From Diplodia intermedia (Eukaryota > Ascomycota > Dothideomycetes > Botryosphaeriales > Botryosphaeriaceae): a stretch of 64,000 nucleotides of DNA. Under the pieces are notes generated by a model. That model was given only the letters and a program-made list of their open reading frames with translations. It was not told the origin of the DNA and searched no databases. Both the position numbers and the translations under genes were made by a program. Below are positions 1 to 11,900 of this stretch, one piece after another. The first letter of the stretch is position 1. The number at the start of each line of letters is the position of its first letter. Location: NCBI GenBank assembly GCA_021495925.1, contig JAKEKT010000001.1, positions 372,001-436,000 of the forward strand, read 5' to 3'.

Positions 1-1672
1 CGTTGTGCACTGTGACAAGCCCGCTTTGCTGCGGCGCCGCCGCCGGCATGTCGAGACCTGGGTAGAGCAGCGCGTAGCCCCTCGCGCGCATCAGCTCGAG
101 AAAGTACTCAAGCCAGGACGGCAAGCTCTCGTGGACGGTGCGCGGTCGGGGGACGGGGTTCGCTTGTAGTCGGAAGGCGCGCAGGCGGTTCGTGAGGAAG
201 GAGTGGATTTCGGTCCACTTGTCGCCGAAGTAGAGCGCAGCGTTGCTGTTGGGCGCCTGCCACGTGAAGGGGACCGCGGCATCCGGATGGTGCTGGGCGG
301 CGGCTTTGTACTTTGTGTCGACGTCGCTGTCTGCGCGCATATCTGAGGCTGTGGGTGGCTCGAAGGCGGTGGTGCCGTTGAGATGGTGGGATGGGACTTC
401 GAGGCTGAGGCCGATGAGATGGGCGTTGTCGACGCCTGCGGAGCTGGAGTATCTGTACTCCAGCAGGTGGAACATGAGATAGTGATAATACAATGGAGAC
501 AGTTGAGCGTTCGGTGTGAGAAGCAGAACGTGCGAGCCGAGAGAGGGGTAGAAAGACTCCAAAAAGTGCACTGCTGCCTCGTCGGACGAGACCTTCTCGT
601 CCGGTATGCGGTGTCTTAAGATCAGTCCGTTCCGGCGAGGCGTTACAAATGGTTCTTTGGATGATGGCGGCCAAGCCATGTGCCCGAGGAACCACATCGA
701 TGGCGGGTCTATGTCAGGGGGCAACTCGACGGTGATTCGAGGGGGAGTCAGACCCGAGTAATCAGCATCCTGGATAGACTGAAGCAGTCGAAGCAGCGAC
801 CCTGAAGACTTCGGAGGGGCATGGATCAAAATGTCGACGCTGGGAGTGTGCCATGCTCTGAGTGAGCTCGAGTCGAGGCGAGTGAGCCACTCCAGGTTAT
901 CCGCACGATTTTGTGGGATCTCTATGACTGGTAGATGTTGGATCCCGGTTTTTCTCCGCATTCCTTTCGCGAAGAAGACATCCTCTCTGGCGGAATCATC
1001 TGTAATAACGACTTGTGGGTGCATAAATGTGCGGATGTGGCCCATAGCAGCTGAAACCACAGCTTCGGCGCGGAAATCGGAGCTGAATGTCACGAAATCC
1101 GGGCGAGCGTCATGCCAGTAGATGCCGCACCCCTCGCGATCAACACCATTCACCTCAAGAACTTCATCAAGGAAGATGTCGTAGCGACCCATAATGGCGA
1201 AGTGCACATGGTTCCGGTTCCACTTTGCCATTTCGCAAGCCAGGGGAATCAGCGCCGACACGCTCTTCAGGTTCGAGGCCGCGAACAGTACATTGCGGTT
1301 CTTGTCGCGCAGCCCGCCTGTATTGCTTATTTTGTGCAGAGAATCGCCAAGCTCAAAGAATTTGATGTGGCCGTTGTAATAGTGCTGGCGCGCGGCCTCG
1401 TCTGTATCATCGACGACCTTCGGCGGTGGGCCTTTGGGCCTGACGAACTTTGAGGGGTTTGTCGCATCGTATACCATATAGTCAGGGTCGCTGGTGGAAA
1501 ACACGTGTAGGAGCAGCCACACGGCGAGGGCAGCACCGATGATGATTGCAACGCGACGGCGACGGTAGTTGTGGGGTAAGTTGCGCCAGGACTGCGCGGG
1601 CTTGCTGCCAGGAGCGTAGTCGTCATCCCGCTTCCCCAGCTCTTCGTCCGTGGGGAACATACGTGGGGCCAT
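1..1672 (-). CDS. Glycosyltransferase family 2-like type II membrane protein (3' end cut off by window edge)
   Basis: The frame is open from the ATG at 1672 to the left edge (about 557 codons, no intron needed), so the C-terminus lies outside. The N-terminus is short, charged and cytosolic (MAPRMFPTDEELGKRDD), with a basic RRRR cluster, then one hydrophobic segment at about residues 41-57 (VAIIIGAALAVWLLLHVF). This is type II anchor topology, as expected for a Golgi or ER glycosyltransferase. Further on, DILIHAPPKSSGSLLRLL followed by a PPRITVELP strand resembles the start of the nucleotide-sugar-binding fold in fungal proteins annotated as glycosyltransferase 2. The stretch YFGDKWTEIHSFL and the SWLEYFLELMRARGYALLYP region also match my recollection of that family. 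The donor sugar and acceptor cannot be inferred. The coding call is secure; the enzymatic label rests on family resemblance. Confidence 0.72.
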   Translation of the reverse strand, partial: MAPRMFPTDEELGKRDDDYAPGSKPAQSWRNLPHNYRRRRVAIIIGAALAVWLLLHVFSTSDPDYMVYDATNPSKFVRPKGPPPKVVDDTDEAARQHYYNGHIKFFELGDSLHKISNTGGLRDKNRNVLFAASNLKSVSALIPLACEMAKWNRNHVHFAIMGRYDIFLDEVLEVNGVDREGCGIYWHDARPDFVTFSSDFRAEAVVSAAMGHIRTFMHPQVVITDDSAREDVFFAKGMRRKTGIQHLPVIEIPQNRADNLEWLTRLDSSSLRAWHTPSVDILIHAPPKSSGSLLRLLQSIQDADYSGLTPPRITVELPPDIDPPSMWFLGHMAWPPSSKEPFVTPRRNGLILRHRIPDEKVSSDEAAVHFLESFYPSLGSHVLLLTPNAQLSPLYYHYLMFHLLEYRYSSSAGVDNAHLIGLSLEVPSHHLNGTTAFEPPTASDMRADSDVDTKYKAAAQHHPDAAVPFTWQAPNSNAALYFGDKWTEIHSFLTNRLRAFRLQANPVPRPRTVHESLPSWLEYFLELMRARGYALLYPGLDMPAAAPQQSGLVTVHN

Positions 1673-2269
1673 TGCTAGGGTCCCGTCTTGTCCGAGAAAT
1701 CGCGTAGAAGTGGACCGGCAGCAGCTTAGAGCTCAGCGCGGCATGACGGATTAGCGGGCGAATGGCGTCGAGGCAAGCATGCAGTGTCCCGTCAGCGCGG
1801 CTCCAGCTCGAGACGTAGGTGCGGTGGCAGGACAAGGTCGGAGAGCCCGGCAAATCGCGGTGGGTGTTGGAAGGATGGCTGACAGGTATTCGTGGAAGCT
1901 TGACAGCTGCGATGTGGCTGATTGATTCGCCGCGGCCCTGAATTGCGTAACCGAAGGCACGTGCGCTTGGAATTTGGTCAAAGCTTCTGCTCGGTTCTGC
2001 ATCTTGCCTTCATCACCATGCGAAACTCGTGCTGTGCGAGCTGAAAGACTGTCTTGATGAGCTACCGGAGGCCACGGCTGAAGCCTAGGCCACAGGCTAT
2101 GAACTTCTACCCAAGCCGCAACACAGAGCGCTGGCTATATGTATCCACTAAGCTATGCGTTGCTAACAGTAAATGCAATCGAAATATGTGCTATGCTGGG
2201 GAAACAATATCAGAGCGAACGTGTGGAAGAAGATCAAATCTCGTACACATCGTATGCTACCCACCAACG
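1673..2269. other. Intergenic, upstream of the glycosyltransferase
   Basis: 597 bp between the start of the glycosyltransferase and the stop of the next minus-strand gene. It must contain the glycosyltransferase promoter and the 3' UTR of the neighbour. I see no conserved coding frame, repeat or RNA gene. Confidence 0.5.
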
Positions 2270-3319
2270 CTACTGCCTTTCCGACGTGCTCTCGTACCCC
2301 TGCATTGGCTCACCCTTAGAAAGCCTGGCCGTCAGCTCATGCCGCAAATCCTGCTCACTCCAGCTTTGCTGCCTCCCATTCACCGCTCTCTCCTGCTGTC
2401 CATTCATCATCGCGCCCGCCTGCGAGACCAATCCCTCCCCCTTGGCAACACTCACGCCCGCCCGCGCCCGCGCGAACGGGTCGGTGAAGCCCTCGTATGC
2501 ACCCTCCTCGTCCTCGACCTCCATCTCATCCACATTCCTCGCAGCCGTGCTGCTCACCGGTCCGCCCGCCACGTCACTCCGGTCCTCCGAGCGCAAGCCT
2601 GAGTGCAGATAGTCGACCGCCCCCGCAGCATCGCCAGGCGTCGTGACGGGTGTGCTCGAATCGACGTCCAGGAAGCTACCCCTCACAGCGTCACCAAACG
2701 GCTGCTGCTGCTGCTGCTGCTGCTCCGGCGGTGGCGAATCCATCGGCCCTCCAGCCTCCTCATTTCTCCAGCCTCTCTCCCCATTCTCCTCGTCCATCTT
2801 CTCGTCCTTCTCCGCCTCCCGCTCCTCGTTGACCTGCAGCCCACTCAGCCGCTCCGGCAACAACGACAGCGACGGCTCCTGCGCAGCCCCGCCTCCCCCT
2901 TCTGCCGCACCTCCCCCTCCACCGCCGAGCCCGTAGATGGAATTCCTCTTCCCGCTACTGCGCGTGATGGGCAGGTCCGCGCCGGGTGAACTGGGTGCGG
3001 ACTGCAGCGAAGCCTGCGCCGCGGCGGCGAGGGCGTTGATGTAGTCGGCATTGTTGGCGAAGTGGCGGCCGGGCTGCGCGGCCGTCAGGTGGGCGCCGCG
3101 TCCTCCGTAGAGTCCCGCGGGGCTGTTCTCGGCGCCGGGGAAGAGCGATGGGTTGCGGCTGGGAGCCGGGGTTGGGGCAAGCTCGAGCACGGTCGGGGTG
3201 GGCGTGGAGGAGTGGCTGGTGGCGGAGGTGGAGTAGTAGGACGACGAGGAATTGGTGGGTGTCGACGAGGCGGAGGTGGTGTTTGATGGGACGGGGAGGG
3301 AGGGTGGCCGTTCGGACAT
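2270..3319 (-). CDS. Hypothetical low-complexity protein with polyglutamine tract
   Basis: An intronless frame of 349 codons from the ATG at 3319 to TAG at 2270. I do not recognise a domain. The N-terminal 70 residues are Ser/Thr/Pro-rich, followed by a more structured-looking patch around HFANNADYINALAAAAQASL. Then come glycine runs, an acidic/Glu-rich segment (about residues 160-190), an eight-residue glutamine run encoded by a CAG repeat, and a more ordered C-terminus ending in a QSWSEQDLRHELTARL stretch that could be a short amphipathic helix. The composition suggests a mostly disordered regulatory or scaffold protein. It is divergent from the thiamine pyrophosphokinase gene and shares the 3320-3813 promoter region with it. 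Real coding is supported by the long open frame and the biased but protein-like composition; function is unknown. Confidence 0.6.
   Translation of the reverse strand: MSERPPSLPVPSNTTSASSTPTNSSSSYYSTSATSHSSTPTPTVLELAPTPAPSRNPSLFPGAENSPAGLYGGRGAHLTAAQPGRHFANNADYINALAAAAQASLQSAPSSPGADLPITRSSGKRNSIYGLGGGGGGAAEGGGGAAQEPSLSLLPERLSGLQVNEEREAEKDEKMDEENGERGWRNEEAGGPMDSPPPEQQQQQQQPFGDAVRGSFLDVDSSTPVTTPGDAAGAVDYLHSGLRSEDRSDVAGGPVSSTAARNVDEMEVEDEEGAYEGFTDPFARARAGVSVAKGEGLVSQAGAMMNGQQERAVNGRQQSWSEQDLRHELTARLSKGEPMQGYESTSERQ
2701..2724 (-). repeat. CAG/CTG trinucleotide repeat encoding polyglutamine
   Basis: About eight uninterrupted CTG units on the plus strand, read as CAG in the minus-strand gene and giving eight consecutive glutamines. 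Likely length-polymorphic between strains. Confidence 0.85.
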
Positions 3320-3813
3320 TTTTGGAGAGAGGTGTTGTTGTAGCCGCGAGCGGAAGGAGGTGTGGAGCCTCTTGGTGGAGATGCGGGTAGCCGGAGGGGG
3401 TGAATGTGGGGAGGGCGGTGATTGGGGAGTCCCTGAATGCCTGTCTTCCGTTCTTCACATCATACAGGGGCCTCGACACATCTTAAGCTCGCCGCGATGG
3501 CGCGCAGCACGTGCTCTGGCGCATGAATCTAATGCGAACGGGTGGTTACTGGAGGTCGGACCAGCGCATCGAATGACGTCAAGGCTTGGCGCGTGCGAAG
3601 GAGCCCACCGACCTGGGCAGGGCCGAGGTGGTGCGGGGTGTGGAATAATTCATTCAGAGAAGAATTCGCCTCGGCGGCCAGCCCGCCCACCGCCCCTCTG
3701 CTATTGGCGCCCCCATTTTCCCGCCCGCGCGCGGCCAGACAAGCTCATCTTGGGCAAGACATTACTCTTGCATCCCTCTCCTTCCCCGCATCGGCGAGCC
3801 CCGGCCGTGTTCC
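3320..3813. promoter_or_regulatory. Divergent intergenic region (polyQ protein / thiamine pyrophosphokinase)
   Basis: 494 bp separating two head-to-head genes, so it must hold both promoters. No clear TATA box or riboswitch-like thiamine element is evident to me; the thiamine pyrophosphokinase intron and leader also show no THI-box that I can recognise. Confidence 0.45.
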
Positions 3814-4948
3814 ATGGCTGCAACTGAGTTCGCGCCGGCGCGCTTTCTCCAGCGCGTTGACGGGCATGCTGCTGCTGCTGCCGCCGGCAGCACGCAGGGG
3901 GCGGCGACGCAGGGCCAGGATCAGCATCAGGAACAGGACTGGCGCGCAAAGCCTGCGCTGCTGATCCTGAACCAGCCCGTCGCCAGCCTGGACCTGCTGC
4001 AGCGCCTGTGGGCCCGCACCGGCTACCGTCTCTGCGCCGACGGCGGCGCCAACAGGCTGTATGACACTTTCGCCGGCCTCGATGACGCCGATGCGTGCAG
4101 AGTGCAGTTCGTACGTACTTTCCGCGTGTGTGTGCGAGTTTGTCTCGGAGCTGCCTGCGTGTGTTCATCATCATCATCTCCAGCCCTCTGGAACCCACCA
4201 ACCAAATCCTCCGCACCCTCCATCCCTTGCATTTCCTCGTCTCAAACCTGCCCTCGGCTAACATGCTCGCCTCTGCTCTCCCGCACAGCTGCCGTCCATC
4301 ATCCACGGCGATCTCGACTCGCTCCGCGACGACGTGCGCGCCTACTACGCGGGCCACGGCGTCCCCATCTCGCGTGATCCGGACCAGTATTCGACCGACT
4401 TTGGCAAAGCCGTCAAGCAGATCGCCAGCGCCACCACCATCACCACCACCACTAGCACTGCAGCAGAGGCAGAAGAAGAAGAAGAAACGGCGGCTGCTGC
4501 GGCGTCGTCTCCCAGCCGTAGCAGCCACCGCGAGATCCTGATTTTATGCACCCTAGCCGGCCGCGTCGATCAGGGTCTCGGCCTGCTGTATGAGATGCTG
4601 CGCATCCAGAACGGCGCCCGCTCGCCCACCCGCCTTTGGCTCTTCTCCGAGTCGAGCGTCTCGTGGATCCTGCCGCCCGGCGACAACCTCGTCGTCGTGG
4701 ACGACCGCAGCGACGCGTCGTCACTCACGCATAGCAATGGCGGCTATTTCACCGAGAACGTGGGTATCTTGCCCGCATTTGGCCCTGCGACCATATCGAC
4801 CACCGGGCTCGAATGGGACGTCGTCGATTGGCCGACGAGCGTCGACGGCAACGTCAGCACCAGCAATCACGTCAAGGGTGAGTATGTGACTGTCAAGACA
4901 GACGCAAAGGTCTTGTTTACGATAGAGAGGGCGGACTCTCCACCTTGA
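3814..4948 (+). CDS. THI80: Thiamine pyrophosphokinase
   Basis: Two exons, 3814-4110 and 4289-4948, joined at phase 0 across a 178-bp GTACGT...CAG intron, giving 318 aa. The enzyme transfers pyrophosphate from ATP to thiamine to make thiamine diphosphate in the cytosol. Family motifs appear in order: CADGGANRL in exon 1, IIHGDLDSL directly after the splice (the join restores VQF-LPSIIHGDLDS), DQYSTDFGKA, and LCTLAGRVDQGLGLL. The C-terminus has the usual SNH strand and a final VLFTIE strand. The possible donor inside 'aagggtgagtatg' near 4875 was not used, because reading through gives the expected last strand. A Thr/Glu/Ala low-complexity insert of about 30 residues lies between the STDF and GRVDQ motifs and is longer than usual. 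Start chosen at the only ATG ahead of the conserved block in frame. Confidence 0.93.
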
Positions 4949-5473
4949 CCAGAAAGTCTCAGCATATCGGTGATCGGGATCAAGACTCGGTTGGTGGTGA
5001 GCCTGAATCAAGGATGCACACGAGTGATTGATCGTCCCGTCATCTAGATGCAACAAAGCAGAAGCCACCTAGCTGGGCCGGATGTGCCAGTAGAATTTGG
5101 CCGTTGGAGGGCGTGATTATGCGGCTCCTTGGAAGGCTGATCTGTCTGATATTGCTTTGAAATTTATTATAGATAGACGTATAGAAGCTGTATATATCGT
5201 GGGACTCTTACTTGCATGTTGCAATCTGTGGCCGAGATTGGGATCCCGACGATTCCGTATCACGTTACGGTAGCACCCGACGTTCAACAGGGCATGCGAT
5301 GGGTTTTCCGATGGCTGCGCCGATGGCATGAACTCCGAAACTTTTACATTTTGATATCGTCATCTGTCTTGGTGTTGAACCGTATACGCTCCCATCCCTT
5401 GCCTTTTTGTGTGCATCTGTGCTTCCCAAACGCCTTCCAATGCGGTCATATAGTTTTACTGCTCCGACATGAC
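4949..5473. other. Convergent intergenic region
   Basis: 525 bp between the 3' ends of the thiamine pyrophosphokinase and phosphoserine aminotransferase genes; expected to hold both terminators. AT-richer than the flanks, with no coding signal. Confidence 0.5.
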
Positions 5474-6804
5474 TTACTGGCCCTTGGCATAATCCTCCAA
5501 GTATTGCGCCAGCTTCTGAGCACCCTCCGGAGCCACAGCATTATCTGCAAGGAGCAAAGTCAGCAAACACGAAATCAACATCATCTGACGGGGCAAGACC
5601 TACAGTTGCTAGCTCTGATACCACCGACGCTCCTGTGTCCCTTCAGGCCGGTCAACCCCCTCTTCTCAGCGCCGGCCAGGAACTCTTTCTCCTTGGCGTC
5701 GTCACCGCCGTACACCCTAAAGCATAGGTTCATCCTGCTCCTGACGCTCTTGTCGGGCACGACCCTGTACACATCCGGATACTTGTCCAGCACACCGTAC
5801 AGCAGCTCGGCCTTCTGGTTGGCGACCTGCTCCTGGCCGGCAATCTTCTGCGCGCCGAACTGCTGGACCAGGCCCTGCATGACCTGGCCGGCGACCCAGA
5901 CGTCGAAGATGGGCAGCGTGTTGTAGAGCGAGTTGTTCTTGGCGATGGTCGGCCAGTCGAAGACGATGGGGGCGATGGGCAGGCCGAGCTGACGGAGCAG
6001 CTCGGGCGAGGCGCGGGTCGAGAGCAGACTCTTCTTCACGATGACAATGGTGACGCCGGCGTTGCCGATGTTCTTCTGCGCGCCGCCGAAGATGACGCCG
6101 TACTTGCGCACGTCGATCTTGCGGCTGATGAAGTTGGACGACATGTCCGCGACCACCGGCGGCGCGTCCTCGCCCTCGAGCGCGGCGGGGAAGGCGGCGG
6201 GCATCTCGACGCCGTCGACGGTCTCGTTGTCGCAGTAGTAGACGTACGCCGCGTTCTTGCGCGACGTCAACCTCCACTCGCCCTCGGCGGGGATGACGCC
6301 GAACTTGCCGGTGGCATTGGCCTTGCGCGCGTCGACGGCGACGTTGACGTGCTGCGGGCCCATCAGCCGCGCCGCCTCCTGCGAGGCCTTGAGCGACCAC
6401 GAGCCCGTCACAAGGTAGTCGGCGCGCAGCTCCTCGGCAACCTCGTTGCGCAGGCGCGCCAGGATCTCGTCCTGCTTGTCCGCGCCCAGCTCCGCCTCGG
6501 CGGCGGCGCGCCGCCGCTCGACCCACACGGCCACCAGGTTGTGCACGACGGCGCTGAACTCGCCGCTGCCGCCGCCCTGCAGGAACAGGATCTCGTAGTC
6601 GTCGGGGATGTCGTAGAGCTGCGTCATGGCGGCCTTGGCGTCGGCCAGGATCGCGTTCGCCTCGGGGGAGCGGTGCGAGATCTCGCAGATGCCGATGCCC
6701 TTGTCGGCGTAGTTGAGCAGCGCCGACGAGGCGCGCTCCAGCACCTGCGTGGGCAGCGGCGCGGGGCCGGCGCCGAAGTAGAAGATGTCGGAGCGAGAGG
6801 GCAT
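5474..6804 (-). CDS. SER1: Phosphoserine aminotransferase
   Basis: Exons 6804-5604 and 5544-5474, joined at phase 1 across a 59-bp intron (GTAGGT donor), give 423 aa. The enzyme converts 3-phosphohydroxypyruvate and glutamate to phosphoserine, the second step of serine synthesis, using PLP. The sequence shows the FYFGAGPAPLP start, EISHRSPE, FLQGGGSGEFSAV, TGSWSLKA, and the PLP lysine in FGGAQKNIGNAGVT (about K244). GLTGLKGHRSVGGIRAS is completed across the splice to NYNAVAPEGAQKL. An upstream in-frame ATG at 6948 would add 48 unconserved residues; MPSRSDIFYF at 6804 matches the usual start. Without the splice the frame would end prematurely and lose the conserved last helix. Length is normal for fungal members. 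Confidence 0.96.
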
Positions 6805-8939
6805 GGCTGGCCTTGGCTGGGTCAATTGGGCGAATGGAGTCGAGGGGAGGCGTGTGTGACGGTTGGAGGGTTGTGAGAGGATTGGTGGTGTTTTGAGCTT
6901 CAGGGCAAAATTCCAGTCATTCCTTCCCGTCGGACCAGCGTCACGCACCGTGCTGGCTTGGTGGCATGACTCCTCTTCTCCGCCTCCGCCGGCGGGGATT
7001 GCCCCTCCCGACCTCGGAGCGTTCGGCTAAAATAGCCAAGGCAATTTTCAGCCCTCAAGCTTTCCGTGCCGACTGAAAAGCATCGGCGAAGCGTCTGGGA
7101 CAAGTGTTCCACGGGCCTCCTTCGTAGAAAGTGAAGTGTGCCAGAACAGAATACTCACGGTGCATCTTCCCTCGAAAGATGCGCGCCAGTGTCCGAACCG
7201 CCGAACCAAAGTGCAAGACGCCATGTATTAACAACAATCACGCTGCAGTTTTTGCAATAAAGCGCCAAATCTATTAAAAAACATCGGAATGAAGAGTCAT
7301 GAGTCGGGAGTTTGCATAGCTTACTATCTTGCTTGCGAAAAAGATGCCCGCGTCCACAGACAGCTATTTTCGCACATAGAATCAAACAACCATTACACAA
7401 CAGCCAATCAAGCGCAGGGAGGAGCGAGGAGATATTGTGCGCTGAAGGCCGGGGGGAGGGGTTTGCTGGGGGTAACGGGGAGAGGGTGTGCGGCTCATGA
7501 TATGCGATAAGGCGGAGCGGTTGTTTCGAGAAGAGTGGGTTGCCGTGGCTGCTCCGGGAGGAGGGTGCGGAGGACGTGCGCTTCTCCTGCTCGTTCGCAT
7601 TCATCTGAGTTTGGGCACCTCTACTATCATTCAGCCAGGAGCATTGGACACCCCAGTTGAGACGATGGCTCAATGTTCGTGTTGGATAGGCCGGAAATAA
7701 GAGCGTGACGCTCTTGCTTCACAGTGGCTCTAAAGTCAATAAGGCTTGCTCGTGTACTGGGCCTATGTGCGTGCATTGTTCTCTCAGAGCGGCCAATGGA
7801 GCTCGTTGCGCTCTGTTCCCACCAATGATGGAGTCGGCACGTCTTGCCGGTGTAGTATAGTATTCAAAATCGCCCGGATTGTGTTCGTCTGTTACTTGTG
7901 CTTGCAACTAGCGGTGTTGTAGATTGGCGCTCTTTGCCAGGCTAGATGACCGACCCTCTTCATCGCTTTCGACATCAACAATGCTCACTTTCCCAACCGT
8001 AGAAGATATCCACAGGGGTTTTGCGGGCAATTACTGAGCCAAAAACTTGATATCAAATGTCACTGAATGCCCTCGTGGACATTGCTCTTGAAGTGATGTA
8101 GACGAGTAAAGTGACGAGACTATCTAGAGGATAGCCGCGGTTGCTTTATCTAGCCGGTAAGAAAGTCGAAAACGCTGAAACATGTCGGCATATAGTCATT
8201 CGCTGTTTCAAACACATCTCTCCCCTATGAACTGAACGATACTGTACAGCTGTGCCTATGAGCGGGTCTAAAACACAGAACCGTGAAATCCGGTCCATGT
8301 AATTACCTCTGACTCTGGGTTGCCAGAGCGCGCCAACAAGATTTGGGGGGAGGAGAGTGAAGACCAAGCGAACTATTTGAACTTGTACCTTTTACACCAC
8401 AGTTTTGAATAAAACCCGTCTGCCAAGCCCAAACGGGAAGGCACAATCTTTGAATTTTTCCTTTTAAACTGGGAAGTTGATCATGCGCGCGTTCAAGACA
8501 ACATGCAAGATTGCCCGGATTTTCATGTTGTCCATAGACTTCGAGCAGGCCCATTACGGCCAACATTCTCGTCAGAGATGGTATCGGCATTGCAGAGGCT
8601 CTATTGTGCGGGGGAAGTAACCATGGCCGGAGATACTGCAAGCAGAATATGCATATAGCAGAAATACGTACTCCCACGTTCTATCACATGAAGAATAGCC
8701 GGGGTCATCTTATCTCGCTCCCTCACACCTTTGGTCGGAAGGATCATCAGCATGTTCATCCGGTGAGACACTTGACGAATCAAGCAATCCGTCTGACAAC
8801 CGAGTAAGGAAGTTACATTCTCATTCTTAACGGATCCTCAATCATGGCGTTCATTGTCATCGTCTCAAACCTACACATCCATCGACTCCCAAAATCGACA
8901 GACTTCATGATGCTATGCACACAATCAACCGTCAGACAC
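6805..8939. other. Long intergenic region
   Basis: 2.1 kb between the start of the phosphoserine aminotransferase gene and the stop of RTC1. The right half is AT-richer. Open frames here are short, use unlikely compositions and match nothing that I recognise. No tRNA-like fold or repeat array seen. Confidence 0.45.
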
Positions 8940-11900
8940 TCACGTGCTTCTACCCGACGGCTCTACAAGTCTCACTTTCCTTCCTCCACCACTCGCCGCA
9001 ATCCCTGCGCTGCTATCGTCTCGCGTTTCCAGCCTTCCCCCCAAATCCCTATCGACACCCCTGCCCCTCTGACTCTCACTCCTTGTACTCTCTGCTCTCG
9101 CCAGACCAATTGCTCTCGATGACGCACTCGCCGCTGCAGCAGCTCCGAACGCAGTGCCGCCACCGAAGCCTCCTCCCCCAAGAGCAGCGCTGCCGACCTT
9201 ATCGCCACCACCCAGCGCGGTTCTCTCTCCGACAACACCAGTGGCGGCGCCGCCGCCGCCACGGGTGGCCATGGCTGCCGCTCTCATGGCTGCGCCGCTA
9301 TCCCGGACACGGCGGCCATCGTCGCGGACGCGACCTCGTTCTTCGCCGGCCTTGCGGCGCTTGAGCTCTTCGAGTTTTTCGTCACGAAGTGGTCCGCGCA
9401 CGCAGTCGCACAGACAGCCGCTGACGGGACAGGCTCCGAGCGAAAGGTTCGTGTCGACGTGCCAGGCGCGCAGGCAAGACGTGTGCGCTGAGTGGCCACA
9501 GGTGGCGCAGGAAGAGTAAAGCACCGGTGGCAACGGTGGCAAAGACGACGAATCGGTTGCGTCGACGTGATGGCGCACCGCGGCAGTTGATGAGTCGAGT
9601 GAGGGTCCGTCGGTAGCGGAATTTACCGTTGTCACTGTCGTGGTTGTGGCCGTGCGGGACATCTGCAGGGAAGCGTCTGAAGGCGTGTGGCTGTGCCGGC
9701 CTCCGTTGGCGGCCCTATGCTTAGCGTTTGTCCGGGGCATGGTGATGCTGCTCACGCTTGCACTATGCTGGTGGCTTCTTGTCCTGCTTCGGCTTTTGCT
9801 TCGTTTCTTGGGTGCAACAAGAGGTGCTATGTCTGCTGGTGGTAACGCACTCCAGCACACGGGACATGGGGCTTGTCGCCCCTTGCAATTCTCGCACAAG
9901 GTCTTATCACCTGGATTGTTGATAGGATTCTTACACTGCGTGCATCGAAGTCCGACCTGGGTCTCCTGGAGTGCTTGCTCATACACAGCGGGATATGTTG
10001 GATATGCCACTCGTCGGAGGAGAGCAGCAGAATTGAACAGCCCAAGCGAGAGGAGCTGTGTGTGATACGTCTGCAATATTGATTCGGCCTGTAGTGGATT
10101 GATGCCAGTACGTGTGAGAGGGGCAAGCTCTGAATTGAGAATTGCACGAATTTGGGCAGGCGACATGCTGAGAGAATGAAGGTGTTCGGCATATTGGTTA
10201 AGAAGAGAAGAGGTAGAGGTATCTGTGAGCGGATGAGTGTGGGGGAGGAAGTCAGAGATGAGAAGAAGCATGATCGATACGGTTTGCGCATCAGAAAGTG
10301 TGTTCGTGTGGAAGTCAAGAAGCCATCGAAGCACGTCTACGAGCGTGAATGGGGCGCTGAGCTCACTGTCCACGCTTGCGTGCTTGGAGAGGTAGTCAGA
10401 GAGAATGACCGAGTCGTTGGCTGCATCTGTGGTCTCAATTGCGGCAGGTGCGCTGACAGACTCATGGACCAAGGAGGGAGGGCGAGCGATATTCGGAGAG
10501 GGAGCGTCAGCTGGACCGTCTGGCACAATGGTGCCGCTTGCTTCCATGATGTCGAAGTTACTCACGGATGCTTCTGAGAAGCTACCGTGAGTGCTTGTAA
10601 ACGCATCAGACTCGGAGCTTGAGTTGCGCATGAGCTGATTATGCTTCCGCAGCGTCTCAATGTCATGGATCGCCCTGCTTTGCTCTGAACTCGAGCTAAT
10701 GACGTTGGCAGCGGGCTTGGTGTTGGCGACGCTTGAAGCTATGGCCTCGTGCGCAATGCGTCCTTGCTCGCTTGCACTGCTACTAATGTTCCCATGATCT
10801 GGTACCGAGTCATCGAAATTGATGCGCGGCGGGGGTCCCTAGGCCCAAGTCAGTGTTGGGAAAGTGGCGCATGCGTGAAGAACCCAATTAACCGAACGTG
10901 AGAGGTGTGACGAAACCGGCGTACGCACCTTATGCACGTCAGCACGTAAGCCACCCGGTGACTCCATGTACGGGTCTGGCCCACTCGTGGATGTGGCGCC
11001 GTTACCGAAGCTCGAGAAGGCCGGTCCACTGCTCTGGTGGTCCCAACGGTCCTGCAAGGACTCCGCATCCTGCCCGTGCGACGGCGATCTGCCACTCGCG
11101 AACGAGCCTGGAACGGATAATCCGTGCGAGTCGGTCGAGGCGGAGAACATGGCAAAGCTTTCTCCAGAATTATGCCGATCGAAGTCAGGGCGTCCATTCA
11201 GAGCTGGACTGCTGCCGTACGGCTCGAGACTGAGGGGGACACGCGGCGGGACTCTGTAGCTGCTCGCCATCGCCCGTCGCTCCTCGAGGTCGTTAGGCGA
11301 GACCGCCCATGAAGGGTGCGCAATACTCGATCTGCGCGCCTGACGCCGGGATGAGGGTTCCGGCCGGCCGTGGCCTCTGGGAATAGATCTCTCTACAAGG
11401 GAGGGCGGCAGCGCCAAGGCTTCGTCGTGTTCAGGGTCTGGGAGAGCGTCGTGTTCTACATGCGTCGAGGCCTTGGCTGGGTTGATTGCGCGGGCGATCG
11501 GCGTCGGTACCTGTGATGAGCTGTCGGCTGAAGCCTGGGCCTGCCCATCTGGACCGTAGATTGCGCGCGTGGCAGGGATGGCAAGGAGATCCTGCTCTTT
11601 CTTCTCTGTCAATAAAGTCTTGCTCACTGCTGACGGAAGTGGCTTGGCCGGAGTGGCTGGCTGCTGCTCCAGTCTGCGCCGGTGATTTGCAGCCGCTCGT
11701 TGTTGCACAGCATCCGATACTGTTTGACCCACCACCCTCCACGAGTTCGCCAATCGATGGTTGCCAGCTTTCTGGGCGTACTCTGCATTTGCATCGAACA
11801 CCCTTTGGAGATTCTGGAATGATTGGATTGTCGGCGGATCCTCGATCGCGATCATGTTGTACTTCTGCGCGAGAAACGTAAAGAGAGGGACGTTTATAGA

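Noticed and set aside
4868..4880. Possible GTGAGT donor near the end of thiamine pyrophosphokinase
   Set aside because: Reading through gives the conserved final beta-strand (VLFTIE) and a stop; no downstream exon completes the protein better.
7155..7673. 172-codon minus-strand frame between the aminotransferase and RTC1
   Set aside because: No family resemblance, cysteine- and serine-rich chance composition, no splice or promoter support.
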